Source: SZUA-430 sp965227535 (GTDB lineage: Bacteria; Pseudomonadota; Alphaproteobacteria; Micropepsales; Micropepsaceae). Taken from it: 64,000 bases of DNA. Positions 41,193 through 49,247 of the stretch are shown one piece after another. Under the pieces are notes generated by a model. The model made no database searches. It was given only the letters and a program-made list of their open reading frames with translations, and had not been told where the DNA came from. The translations under genes were made by a program, and so were the position numbers. How positions within the stretch are numbered: position 1 is the stretch's first letter; every line of letters starts with the position of its first letter. The stretch lies in assembly GCA_965227535.1 (NCBI GenBank), contig OZ245761.1:1736001-1800000 (forward strand), written 5' to 3'.

Positions 41193-42500
41193 ATGCCGAT
41201 GCCAAATACGCAAACGCTGGATCTGGAACGCACGCGCGCAGCCGAGTTGGCGCAGCGCTTCAACCGTCAGTGCCAATGCGCGACCTTGGATGAAGCATCG
41301 CTCGGCGCCGCGCTGCGCGAGGAATCCGGCGACCCGGCCTTTCTCGTGCAGCTTCTCGAAACGCGCCCGCATCTCTTTGCCAAATCGCCGGTCTTCCTGC
41401 CGCAAACCGACCTCGCCGCCATGCAAAGGATCGCACGCGCGATCGAAGACGTCGCCGCCCTCCCCGCCTATCGCGAACGCATAGAGGCGTGGATGCCGGA
41501 CATCGCCAAGGCGGACAAAGGTCAGCGCGGCGCATTCATGGGCTATGACTATCACTTGAGCGCGGACGGACCGAAGCTCATCGAGATCAACACCAACGCC
41601 GGCGGCGCGTTCCTGAACGCGTTTCTCGCCCGCGCGCAAATCGCCTGCTGCCGCGAGGTCGAACGCGGTCTCGCCGGCGCGCCGATCGCAGCCTTCGACG
41701 ATGCCGTGCTCGGCATGTTCGAAGCCGAGTGGCGCGCACAACGACCCAGCCGCAAACTACGCCGCATCGCCATCGTCGACGACAATCCGCAAGCGCAGTT
41801 CCTGCATCCGGAGTTCGTCCTAGCCCAACGCCTCTTCGAACGCAGCGGCATCGACGCCGTCATCGTCGACCCGCGCGACCTGCATTACAGCGCCGGCATC
41901 CTGTGGGCGGACGGCGAACCGGTCGATCTCGTCTACAACCGCCTCGTCGACTTCGCGCTCGCCGAGCCCGCGCATCGCGCGCTGCGCGAGGCCTACCTAG
42001 ACGGCGCGGTCGTCGTAACGCCAAACCCACGCAACCACGCCCTCTTCGCCGACAAGCGCAACCTCACGATCCTCTCCGACACGGCGGCGCTGCGCGGCGC
42101 GGGCGCGACCGACGAAACGATCACGACGCTCGCCGCCGGGATTCCGCACACGGTATTCGTAACGCCCGCGAACGCCGACGCACTCTGGGAGACGCGCAAA
42201 GGCTGGTTCTTCAAACCGGCCGGCGGACACGGCGGCAAGGCCGTCTATCGCGGCGACAAGCTAACCAAATCGGTGTGGCAGGACATCATCGCCGGCACCT
42301 ACGTCGCGCAGGAAGTCGTCGCGCCCAGCGAACGCACCATCGCTGTCGACGGCATGAACACGCAACGCAAGCTCGACGTGCGCCTCTACACATACGCCGG
42401 CGAAACGCTGCTCGCGGCCGCCCGCCTCTATCAAGGTCAAACGACCAACTTCCGCACGCCCGGCGGCGGCTTCGCCCCCGTTTTCTTTCTCCAAACGTAA
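41193..42500 (+). CDS. Protein with permuted ATP-grasp layout in the arsenate operon
   Basis: About 435 residues (GTG 41190 also possible). Acidic metal-binding stretch PKLIEINTNAGGAFLNA lies at about 128-144; the nucleotide-binding loop GWFFKPAGGHGGKAVYRG comes much later, at about 338-355, followed by TYVAQEVVAPSERTI and LDVRLYTYAGETLLAAARLYQG. This order (E-x-N motif upstream of the ATP loop) fits circularly permuted ATP-grasp enzymes, which ligate carboxylates to amines or thiols. I know no named product. It lies between arsR (13 bp) and the GAPDH gene, so an arsenic-linked reaction is likely: perhaps a peptide or thiol ligation. The reaction itself is inferred, not seen. Confidence 0.7.
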   Translation: MPMPNTQTLDLERTRAAELAQRFNRQCQCATLDEASLGAALREESGDPAFLVQLLETRPHLFAKSPVFLPQTDLAAMQRIARAIEDVAALPAYRERIEAWMPDIAKADKGQRGAFMGYDYHLSADGPKLIEINTNAGGAFLNAFLARAQIACCREVERGLAGAPIAAFDDAVLGMFEAEWRAQRPSRKLRRIAIVDDNPQAQFLHPEFVLAQRLFERSGIDAVIVDPRDLHYSAGILWADGEPVDLVYNRLVDFALAEPAHRALREAYLDGAVVVTPNPRNHALFADKRNLTILSDTAALRGAGATDETITTLAAGIPHTVFVTPANADALWETRKGWFFKPAGGHGGKAVYRGDKLTKSVWQDIIAGTYVAQEVVAPSERTIAVDGMNTQRKLDVRLYTYAGETLLAAARLYQGQTTNFRTPGGGFAPVFFLQT

Positions 42501-42535
42501 CGCCCGCCGATAGTCGGATAGAAGGAGCAAGCTTG

Positions 42536-43579
42536 ATGGCTATCGGCATCAACGGCATGGGCCGCATCGGCCGCCTCGCTTTGCGCGCCGCGATGGACGG
42601 CATCGCACGCGAAGCAGATGATCCGCGCGCAAAAAACCGCCTCGACGTTCGCCACATCAACGAGGTTAAAGGCGGTGCGGCGACGACGGCGCACCTGCTC
42701 GAATTCGACAGCATCCACAGCCGCTGGCGCACGTCATTCGCCGTCGAGGGCGAACAGGCAATCACCGTCGGCGGCAAACGCATCGGCTTCAGCGCCGAAC
42801 CCGCGCCGGCCGAAGTGCCGTGGGGCGACCTCGGCTGCGACATCGTTCTCGAATGCACCGGCAAATTCCTGAAGCCCGACCAACTCGAAGCCTATTTCAA
42901 ACGCGGCGTGAAGCGGGTCATCGTCGCCGCTCCCGTGAAAGACGCCGCCGCGCTCAACATCGTCGTCGGCGTCAACGACCATCTCTACGATCCCGCGCGC
43001 CACCGCTTGCTGACGGCGGCATCGTGCACGACGAACTGCCTCGCCCCCGTCGTCAAGGTCGTGCACGAGAACATCGGCATCCGCCACGGCCAGATCACCA
43101 CGATCCACGATCCCACCAACACCAACGTCATTGTCGACGCCCCGCACAAAGATCTGCGCCGCGCCCGATCGGCGATGACCTCGCTGCAGCCAACGACGAC
43201 AGGCAGCGCCACCGCCATCGCCCTCATCTATCCCGAACTCAAAGGCAAACTGAACGGCCACGCCGTGCGGGCGCCGGTCTTGAACGCCAGCCTCACCGAC
43301 TGCGTCTTCGAACTAAAACGCGAAACCACCGAGGCCGAGGTGAACGCACTCTTCGACGAAGCCGCCAACGGCGCCCTCGCCGGCATCCTGGGCATCGAGT
43401 ATCGCCCACTGGTGTCGGTCGACTACGCCAACGACACGCGCTCCAGCATCGTCGACGCGCCCAGCACCATGGTCACCGACGGCACGCTGCTCAAGGTCTA
43501 CGCCTGGTACGACAACGAGGTCGGCTATGCCTGCCGCATGATCGACCTCGCCAACATCGTCATCGATAAAGGCGTCTGA
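42536..43579 (+). CDS. gap: Glyceraldehyde-3-phosphate dehydrogenase of the arsenate operon
   Basis: 347 residues from ATG 42536, with GAAGGAG eight bases upstream. NAD-binding opening MAIGINGMGRIGRLALRAAM; catalytic Cys164 in AASCTTNCLAP; GQITTIHDPTNTN and WYDNEVGYACRM at the ends of the catalytic domain. In ArsJ operons GAPDH uses arsenate to form 1-arseno-3-phosphoglycerate, which ArsJ exports. Position directly before arsJ, sharing a TGATG overlap (1 bp), supports this specialised role over housekeeping glycolysis, although the sequence alone does not exclude the latter. Confidence 0.93.
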   Translation: MAIGINGMGRIGRLALRAAMDGIAREADDPRAKNRLDVRHINEVKGGAATTAHLLEFDSIHSRWRTSFAVEGEQAITVGGKRIGFSAEPAPAEVPWGDLGCDIVLECTGKFLKPDQLEAYFKRGVKRVIVAAPVKDAAALNIVVGVNDHLYDPARHRLLTAASCTTNCLAPVVKVVHENIGIRHGQITTIHDPTNTNVIVDAPHKDLRRARSAMTSLQPTTTGSATAIALIYPELKGKLNGHAVRAPVLNASLTDCVFELKRETTEAEVNALFDEAANGALAGILGIEYRPLVSVDYANDTRSSIVDAPSTMVTDGTLLKVYAWYDNEVGYACRMIDLANIVIDKGV

Positions 43580-44811
43580 TGTCGGGCCTGCGCAACTACG
43601 CGATCGTCACGGCGTCCTATTGGGGATTCACGCTGACCGACGGCGCGCTGCGCATGCTGGTGCTGCTGCATTTCTTCCACCTCGGATACTCGCCCTTCGC
43701 GTTGTCGTTCCTCTTCCTGCTCTACGAGACCGCGGGCATCTTCGCCAATCTGGGCGGCGGCTGGCTCGCCTCGCGCTTCGGCATCCCGCGCATGCTGGCG
43801 GTTGGCCTGACGCTTGAGATCGCGGGCCTTCTCATGCTGTCCCTACTCGACCCGGCGTGGAGCGCGGTCGCGTCGGTCGCCTGGGTGGTCGCCGCGCAAG
43901 GCATCGCCGGCGTCGCCAAGGACATCACCAAGACCGCCTCCAAATCGGCGATCAAGGCCACCGCCATCGAAGGCAACAGCCAACTCTTTCGCTGGGTCGC
44001 CTGGTTCACCGGCTCGAAGAACGCCATGAAGGGCCTCGGCTTCTTCGTCGGCGGCCTGCTTCTCGACACAGTGGGCTTCCAGCCGGCGCTCTGGCTGATG
44101 GCGACGCTGCTCGGCGTGATACTCGCGGGCGTGCTCCTCTCCTTGCCCGTCCAACTCGGCAAGGCAGGCTCGTCGAAATCGCTGCGCGAACTCTTCTCGA
44201 AGAACGCCGGCGTAAACCTCCTCGCCGCCGCGCGCATTTTCATGTTCGGCGCGCGCGACGTCTGGTTCGTCGTCGGCCTGCCCGTCTTTCTCTATGCGCA
44301 AGGCTGGAGCTTCCTCGGCATCGGCGGCTTCCTCGCCGCCTGGACGATCGCCTATGGCGCGATCCAAGCGATCGCGCCCTCGCTCGTCAGCCGCAGTACC
44401 GACGGCCTCAGCCGCGAAGTCCCCGCCGCACGCGTCTGGGCCCTCATTCTCGCCGCCATTCCCGCAGTCCTCGCCCTCACCGTCGCAACCTGGACCGGCG
44501 AGCGCCTCGACCTCATCGTCGTGACGGGCCTCGCCCTCTTCGGCATTCCCTTCGCCGTCAACTCGTCGCTGCACTCCTACTTAATCTTGGCCTATGCAGG
44601 ATCGGAGAAAGCGGCCGAAGACGTCGGCTTCTACTATGCCGCCAACGCGGCCGGCCGCCTGATGGGCATCGTCCTCTCCGGCGCGCTCTATCAATTCGCA
44701 GGCCTCATGGGATGCCTCGCAGGCTCGGCCGCGATGCTGGCCCTCTGCGCCGCGATCACGTTCCTCCTCCCCGCGTACCAGCCGCAGTCGATGACGACGG
44801 TTCGCCCATAG
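43579..44811 (+). CDS. arsJ: ArsJ, organoarsenical efflux MFS permease
   Basis: 410 residues, twelve hydrophobic segments. The opening LRNYAIVTASYWGFTLTDGALRMLVLLHFFHLGYSPFALSFLFLLYE and the loop GIAGVAKDITKTASKSAIKATA...RWVAWFTGSKNAMKGLGFFVGG are what I associate with ArsJ. It exports 1-arseno-3-phosphoglycerate, which decays to arsenate outside, giving net arsenate resistance. Start ATG overlaps the GAPDH stop by one base, a translational-coupling arrangement. Confidence 0.9.
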   Translation: MSGLRNYAIVTASYWGFTLTDGALRMLVLLHFFHLGYSPFALSFLFLLYETAGIFANLGGGWLASRFGIPRMLAVGLTLEIAGLLMLSLLDPAWSAVASVAWVVAAQGIAGVAKDITKTASKSAIKATAIEGNSQLFRWVAWFTGSKNAMKGLGFFVGGLLLDTVGFQPALWLMATLLGVILAGVLLSLPVQLGKAGSSKSLRELFSKNAGVNLLAAARIFMFGARDVWFVVGLPVFLYAQGWSFLGIGGFLAAWTIAYGAIQAIAPSLVSRSTDGLSREVPAARVWALILAAIPAVLALTVATWTGERLDLIVVTGLALFGIPFAVNSSLHSYLILAYAGSEKAAEDVGFYYAANAAGRLMGIVLSGALYQFAGLMGCLAGSAAMLALCAAITFLLPAYQPQSMTTVRP

Positions 44812-44841
44812 ACGGACACGACATCATTTCACTGCCGCTGA

Positions 44842-44925
44842 ATGCCCACCGCGCCTGCGTCAATTGCCGCCTTTGTCGCCGCGCAGATGATCGGTCTAAT
44901 CCTGGCCATCGCCGCACGGAGTCTA
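44842..44925 (+). pseudogene. Possible aquaporin (AqpS-like) relic
   Basis: The reading MPTAPASIAAFVAAQMIGLILAIAARSL resembles the end of an aquaporin (pattern APASxxAFxxAQxxGxxxA before the last helix). An in-frame stop lies directly before it, so only a fragment remains. AqpS-type channels occur in ars operons, which makes a relic between arsJ and the next transporter plausible. Too short to be sure. Confidence 0.25.
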
Positions 44926-44935
44926 AGCGACAAGA

Positions 44936-46138
44936 ATGACGAACACCGCGGTGAGCGATCCGTCAACGCCGACGAACCGCCGCCTGATCGTGGGCGCGTT
45001 GGGCCTATTCCAGATCCTAGCCTGGGGCTCGACCTACTACTTGCTGGCTGTACTCGCGACGCCGATTGCAGCTGACACCGGCTGGTCGCTGACGTGGATC
45101 GTCGGCGCGATGTCGATCGGCATGCTGACCTCAGGCCTGATCTCGCCGCGCATCGGCCGCACGATAGACCGCTTCGGCGGCCGCCCGGTCCTAGCCGCCA
45201 GCGCGGTACTGTTCGCCATCGGCCTCGCCCTATTGGCGGTGTCCCCGCATCTCATCGTCTTCATCGCAGGCTGGATCGTCATCGGCCTCGGGATGGCGGC
45301 AGGCCTTTACGACGCCGTGTTCTCGACCTTGGGCCGCCTCTACGGCGACACCGCCCGCGGCCCCATCACCGCGATCACGCTCTTCGGCGGCCTCGCGAGC
45401 ACCACTTGCTGGCCCCTCACCGCTTACATGGCCGAGACGTTGGACTGGCGCGGCGCATGTCTCGTGTACGCGGGCATCCATCTCGTGCTCGCCTGCCCCA
45501 CGTACTTGCTGCTCCTGCCACGCGAGGCTGAGCGCGAAGCTCACACCGCGCAGGCCAACGGATCGCCTGCAAAGCCCGTCGCGCCGATGGCGTTCATCCT
45601 GCTCGCCGTCAACCTCGCGCTGACAGCGGTGATCACGTCGGTGACCTCCGTCCACCTGCTCACCATCCTGCAAGCCCGCGACCTCGCGCTCGCCGCCGCG
45701 GTCGCGCTTGGCGCGCTCGTCGGTCCGGCCCAAGTCACCGCCCGCATCGTCGAGATGCTCATCGGCCGCTACCACCACCCGATCTGGACGCTGGCCGCGT
45801 CGGCCGGGTTTATCGCGACCGGCGTCGCCGTGCTGTGGTCGGGCGCGCCGGCCATCGCCGCCGCCTTGATGATCTACGGCGCAGGCATCGGCATCCACTC
45901 GATCGCCCGCGGAACGGTGCCGCTCGCCCTCTTCGGCGCGCAAGGCTACGCAACGCTCATGGGCCGCCTCGCCCGCCCCACCTTGATCGCAGGCGCAGCC
46001 GCGCCGACGGCAGGCGCGATCGTCTTGGAATATGGGGGAGCCGACGCGACGCTGGCGACACTCGCGGCGCTCACCGCGCTCAATCTCGCCGTGGTCGCAA
46101 CGCTCATCGCCACAACGCCGCGCAAACGCCCGCTCTAG
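44936..46138 (+). CDS. MFS transporter (possibly arsenic-linked, ArsK-like)
   Basis: 400 residues, twelve hydrophobic segments (LGLFQILAWGSTYYLLAVLATPIAADTGWSLTWIVGAMSIGMLTSGLISPRIGRTIDRFGGRPVL...). The motif GRTIDRFGGRPVL is the MFS loop 2-3 signature. The start GLFQILAWGSTYYLL is shared by a broad alphaproteobacterial MFS family. Position after arsJ suggests it could export As(III) or methylarsenicals like ArsK, but its sequence does not prove this. It converges with 4-bp overlap on the DUF4919 gene. Confidence 0.75.
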   Translation: MTNTAVSDPSTPTNRRLIVGALGLFQILAWGSTYYLLAVLATPIAADTGWSLTWIVGAMSIGMLTSGLISPRIGRTIDRFGGRPVLAASAVLFAIGLALLAVSPHLIVFIAGWIVIGLGMAAGLYDAVFSTLGRLYGDTARGPITAITLFGGLASTTCWPLTAYMAETLDWRGACLVYAGIHLVLACPTYLLLLPREAEREAHTAQANGSPAKPVAPMAFILLAVNLALTAVITSVTSVHLLTILQARDLALAAAVALGALVGPAQVTARIVEMLIGRYHHPIWTLAASAGFIATGVAVLWSGAPAIAAALMIYGAGIGIHSIARGTVPLALFGAQGYATLMGRLARPTLIAGAAAPTAGAIVLEYGGADATLATLAALTALNLAVVATLIATTPRKRPL

Positions 46139-46767
46139 CGCGGCGTGGTCGCGTTCAGATTCCGATCGAGTCCCTTAAGAATAGCGTCGATCTGGAAGTA
46201 CAAAGTGACTTTGCCGCCCGAAGCGTCGCTCGCCTGCATCACGTCGTAGGCGCGCCCGTCCTTGCCCTTGACGATCTTCTGCGAGGCCCGCCGCAGCTTC
46301 TTCAGCCGCAGCACGTTGTATTCCTCGTCGATCAGCACGGCGACGAAAGCCGTCTTCTCGCTCTTGCCGTCGCCCGACGCCAGGATCGAAGCCTCAAGCC
46401 CGCTCACCACCGCGCCATGAAACGAAGACTTGGCCGCGTCGCGCGCCTTACCATAGCACCGGCTCGCCACCGTATGCGCATCAACGTCGATAAAGACCGC
46501 CTCGATGACGGCCAGCGCGTGAACCAGCGCCTTCTTGCAGTCCCCTCGGTTGAACGCCGCGATCATCGCGTTCTTCGCATCCCCCGACGCCATGGCATAG
46601 CCGTCGTAACCCTCGCTCGCCGCATACGCCAGACGCAACGCCGTATAGTCGATCTTCGTATCGCCCGCCTTCACCTTCGCGAGCAGCGCGGGATACGACG
46701 GCGCGCCCGCCGCAAGCGGCGCACCAATGAGCGCAAACAAAGCAATCAGAAAGGCAATCGCGCGCAT
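46135..46767 (-). CDS. DUF4919-like exported protein
   Basis: 210 residues. Signal peptide MRAIAFLIALFALIGAPLAAGA. The mature part (PSYPALLAKVKAGDTKIDYTALRLAYAASEGYDGYAMASGDAKNAMIAAFNRGDCKKALVHALAVIEAVFIDVDAHTVASRCYGKARDAAKSSFHGAVVSGLEASILASGDG) has the DUF4919 pattern: short TPR-like start followed by an ILxSGDG-type domain. Periplasmic or surface; role unknown. It is the last gene before the convergent MFS transporter. Confidence 0.78.
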   Translation of the reverse strand: MRAIAFLIALFALIGAPLAAGAPSYPALLAKVKAGDTKIDYTALRLAYAASEGYDGYAMASGDAKNAMIAAFNRGDCKKALVHALAVIEAVFIDVDAHTVASRCYGKARDAAKSSFHGAVVSGLEASILASGDGKSEKTAFVAVLIDEEYNVLRLKKLRRASQKIVKGKDGRAYDVMQASDASGGKVTLYFQIDAILKGLDRNLNATTPR

Positions 46768-46769
46768 CG

Positions 46770-47510
46770 CTAGACCAACCGCGTCTCACCCGGCAGCTGC
46801 GGGAACGGTTGCCCGAACGGCATCGGCCAGGGCATCGGCGGCGGCGCGTACACGCGCAGCTGAAACTTCGGCATACCCGCATAGACGACGCCGAACGTAT
46901 TCGCCTCGCGCAGATTTTTCGCGCCGACGATCGTGTGCGTCAAATCCGTCCACGCCAGATTCGCGTTCTTCAAAGACGCGCCTGACAAATTCGCATGCGC
47001 CAGCTTCGCGCGCGCCAACTGTGCGCCTTCCAGATTGGCCCCGCGCAAATCCGCATCCGTCAAATCCGCGCCGTTGAGCAGCGCGCCCGACAAATTCGCG
47101 TTGCGCAAATTTGCCCCCACCAGCTTCGCGCCGCGCAGATCGGCCTTGCTCAGCGTGCAGCCCTGCAAATCCGCTTCATGCCAATCGATGCCGGAAAGCG
47201 TCACCCGCTCTTCACCGATGATGTCCGCGGGCCGTCCGTAGAGACGCGTCTTCGACGCTTCTTTGACGAAGTTCAGCCCCGCGAAATTCGCTTTGAACGG
47301 CGTGGCGCTGCGATGCTGATTCCAGTGCGCGACGCCATGGTCGAAGAGCCGGCTGTGCTGCTCCGACGATCGCAGCTCCTTCTCCGGCGCGCGCGCATGA
47401 TTGTCTTCCGCACCGCCGCCGTTGCCGCCCGAGGGCGTCATCGGCTCCACCTGAGGCGCAGCGGGCGCTACTTGCGACCGCTCGCCGAATATCATGTCTC
47501 GCCAGTTCAT
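46770..47510 (-). CDS. Pentapeptide repeat protein
   Basis: About 246 residues from ATG 47510 (MNWRDMIFGERSQVAPAAP). A low-complexity N-terminus (residues 15-60) precedes consecutive A(D/N)LxG/xx pentapeptides from about 115: WHEADLQGCTLSKADLRGAKLVGANLRNANLSGALLNGADLTDADLRGANLEGAQLARAKLAHANLSGASLKNANLAWTDL. This gives about a 20-unit right-handed beta-helix. Roles for such proteins vary (DNA gyrase mimicry, scaffolding). The C-terminal stretch is Pro-rich. Ends 2 bp from the DUF4919 gene start and may be in the same operon. Confidence 0.88.
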   Translation of the reverse strand: MNWRDMIFGERSQVAPAAPQVEPMTPSGGNGGGAEDNHARAPEKELRSSEQHSRLFDHGVAHWNQHRSATPFKANFAGLNFVKEASKTRLYGRPADIIGEERVTLSGIDWHEADLQGCTLSKADLRGAKLVGANLRNANLSGALLNGADLTDADLRGANLEGAQLARAKLAHANLSGASLKNANLAWTDLTHTIVGAKNLREANTFGVVYAGMPKFQLRVYAPPPMPWPMPFGQPFPQLPGETRLV

Positions 47511-47552
47511 GGGGCGAGTGTAGCACATCGCCCGTTTCGCCTGTCAGGCGTT

Positions 47553-47954
47553 TCAGACCCGCCGCAGCCACGCCTGCAGCAACGGGAACGCCGCGAAGGC
47601 GACCTGCGCCGCAAGGCCGATTTGCGCCGTCGCCGCGCGATAGGCCTCGAAATGCTCCGCCCACGACCGTCCGAAGGCGAAGACCGAAACCCCGGCCTCC
47701 GCCGCCATCAGCAGGGCAAAAGCCGAAACCCCCATCGCAACCCGCACCGCCGCCGCCCCCGGCACACCCTGCCGGCGCACGACCCAGCCGCAAACGATCC
47801 AAGACAGCGTCAGCATCACCGGCAGTTCGAGCAGCACCGCGCCCGTCTCGCCCAGCGATGGGGCGATCACCGTCACGCGCAACGCGCCGAGCACAAAGCC
47901 CGCCGCGAAGACGATAGCGAAATAAAGAACACCGGCTTTCAGCGCCGCCGCCAT
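47553..47954 (-). CDS. Four-helix membrane protein of unknown function
   Basis: 133 residues with four hydrophobic segments (VLYFAIVFAAGFVLGAL, GAVLLELPVMLTLSWIVCGWVV, AMGVSAFALLMAAEAGVSVFAF, AAQVAFAAFPLLQAWL). No family is recognised with confidence; several small alphaproteobacterial membrane proteins have this size and pattern. Transcribed in the same direction as the pentapeptide gene 42 bp later. Confidence 0.6.
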   Translation of the reverse strand: MAAALKAGVLYFAIVFAAGFVLGALRVTVIAPSLGETGAVLLELPVMLTLSWIVCGWVVRRQGVPGAAAVRVAMGVSAFALLMAAEAGVSVFAFGRSWAEHFEAYRAATAQIGLAAQVAFAAFPLLQAWLRRV

Positions 47955-48012
47955 GCGACCCTCCCTGAAAGGAAGAGCTTACAGAAGCGGCGCGCGCTTG
48001 GCTTGACCGGTA

Positions 48013-48807
48013 TCAAGCCGCCTTGGGCGTTTCCAGCGTCAGTTCGAACGCGTTGACCATCGACTGGTAGGCGACCTTCAGGCCCGCCAGCGTCGCCTGC
48101 ACATCGCCCGCCTCTTCCGCGATCAGCGCCAACCCGCGCCACGCAAAAGCCGACCACGCATGCGGCCACGGATTGCCCGTGTCGGCCGCCGCCGCGGTAT
48201 TCGCCGCGTCGATCGCCGCGAGGAACGCCTCAAGCGCCGCCTTCACCTGACCGTTCTTCAGCTGCTCATAGCCCTCGAGAACCTTCGTCGCCACGGTGTC
48301 GGGGGGCGTGCCGTCGGCCTTCAGCTTCAACTCGCGCGCACCGACGGCGAACCCATCCGGCTTCCAAGCCTTGGTGGCCAGCGTCATGCGCTCCATGAAA
48401 ACGTCCGACGACAGGTTCGCATGCAACGCCGAGAGCGCGGCAGGCGCCGTCTCGTCGATGTTCAGCGCCGAGCCCAACGTCGCAAAGAAGCGGCGCTGTT
48501 CTTCGATCGGATCCTTCGGCGGTTCAACCGGCGCCGGCGCGACAGGCGCGATGTCCGAAACGGGTTCCGGCGCCGCGGCCGCTTTCACCTCGGCCTTCGG
48601 CTCGGCAACGTCGACCGCGGCAGCGGCCACGCGCGCCGACGTCGGCATCGCCGGCGCATCGCCCGTCACCATGATCGGCGACTTGCCCACGCGCGAACGG
48701 CGCATCGACGAGAAGAAGGCTTCCGCGAGAAGGCCGAGCAGCCCCATCCCGATCACGGCCGCGGCGACCATCATCGCCGGATCCTGCTGAATGACGTTCA
48801 AGTCCAT
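48013..48807 (-). CDS. Membrane-anchored protein with helical C-terminal domain
   Basis: 264 residues. N-terminal helix AMMVAAAVIGMGLLGLLAEAFFSSM anchors it. Residues 45-110 are Ala/Pro/Glu-rich and disordered. The rest (IEEQRRFFATLGSALNIDETAPAALSALHANLSSDVFMERMTLATKAWKPDGFAVGARELKLKADGTPPDTVATKVLEGYEQLKNGQVKAALEAFLAAIDAANTAAAADTGNPWPHAWSAFAWRGLALIAEEAGDVQATLAGLKVAYQSMVNAFELTL) is helical and looks like a TPR-like repeat. It is followed, about 440 bp downstream in the reverse direction, by the SDH_sah protein gene; a functional link is only speculative. Confidence 0.6.
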   Translation of the reverse strand: MDLNVIQQDPAMMVAAAVIGMGLLGLLAEAFFSSMRRSRVGKSPIMVTGDAPAMPTSARVAAAAVDVAEPKAEVKAAAAPEPVSDIAPVAPAPVEPPKDPIEEQRRFFATLGSALNIDETAPAALSALHANLSSDVFMERMTLATKAWKPDGFAVGARELKLKADGTPPDTVATKVLEGYEQLKNGQVKAALEAFLAAIDAANTAAAADTGNPWPHAWSAFAWRGLALIAEEAGDVQATLAGLKVAYQSMVNAFELTLETPKAA

Positions 48808-49247
48808 AAAACCCCCAACTCCCCAATAACGTCCGGCCTTAGATTCCCACTGAACCGTACGTCGTCCAGAGCGCTCATTCGAAACGCAGGCGTCTCATCC
48901 GGCCAAGGCCGCATGCGCCTGCTGTGCTGTCGAGTGCTCTGCTAACCGCATGCTCCGCCGAAAAGGGCGGCGTAGGAATAAACTCAAGCCCGAAACCCAA
49001 ACCCCCGATCAAGCACCCAGTGTCCTGACCGCTGCGCAGCAGCCCGCGGACGCTAGGTTGAAACGAAACGCCTCGCAATGGCATTCGCTTCATCCACAAC
49101 CGCGAAGCCTGACGCGTGATGCGCCGATGAGACGCTTTTCGCGTTGAAGGCGACGCAACGAATTTGTGAAAGCGCACCCCGCGCGAAACATCACAGTTCC
49201 GCGACGGAAGTTCCATTGTACGGGCACGACCGCGGCCCATCTGCTTT
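48808..49247. other. Intergenic region with no recognisable gene
   Basis: 440 bp between the membrane protein at 48013 and the SDH_sah protein. Open frames on both strands are short, Arg/Ser/Pro-rich and without ribosome sites. I see no terminator that I trust and nothing to name here. Confidence 0.5.
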
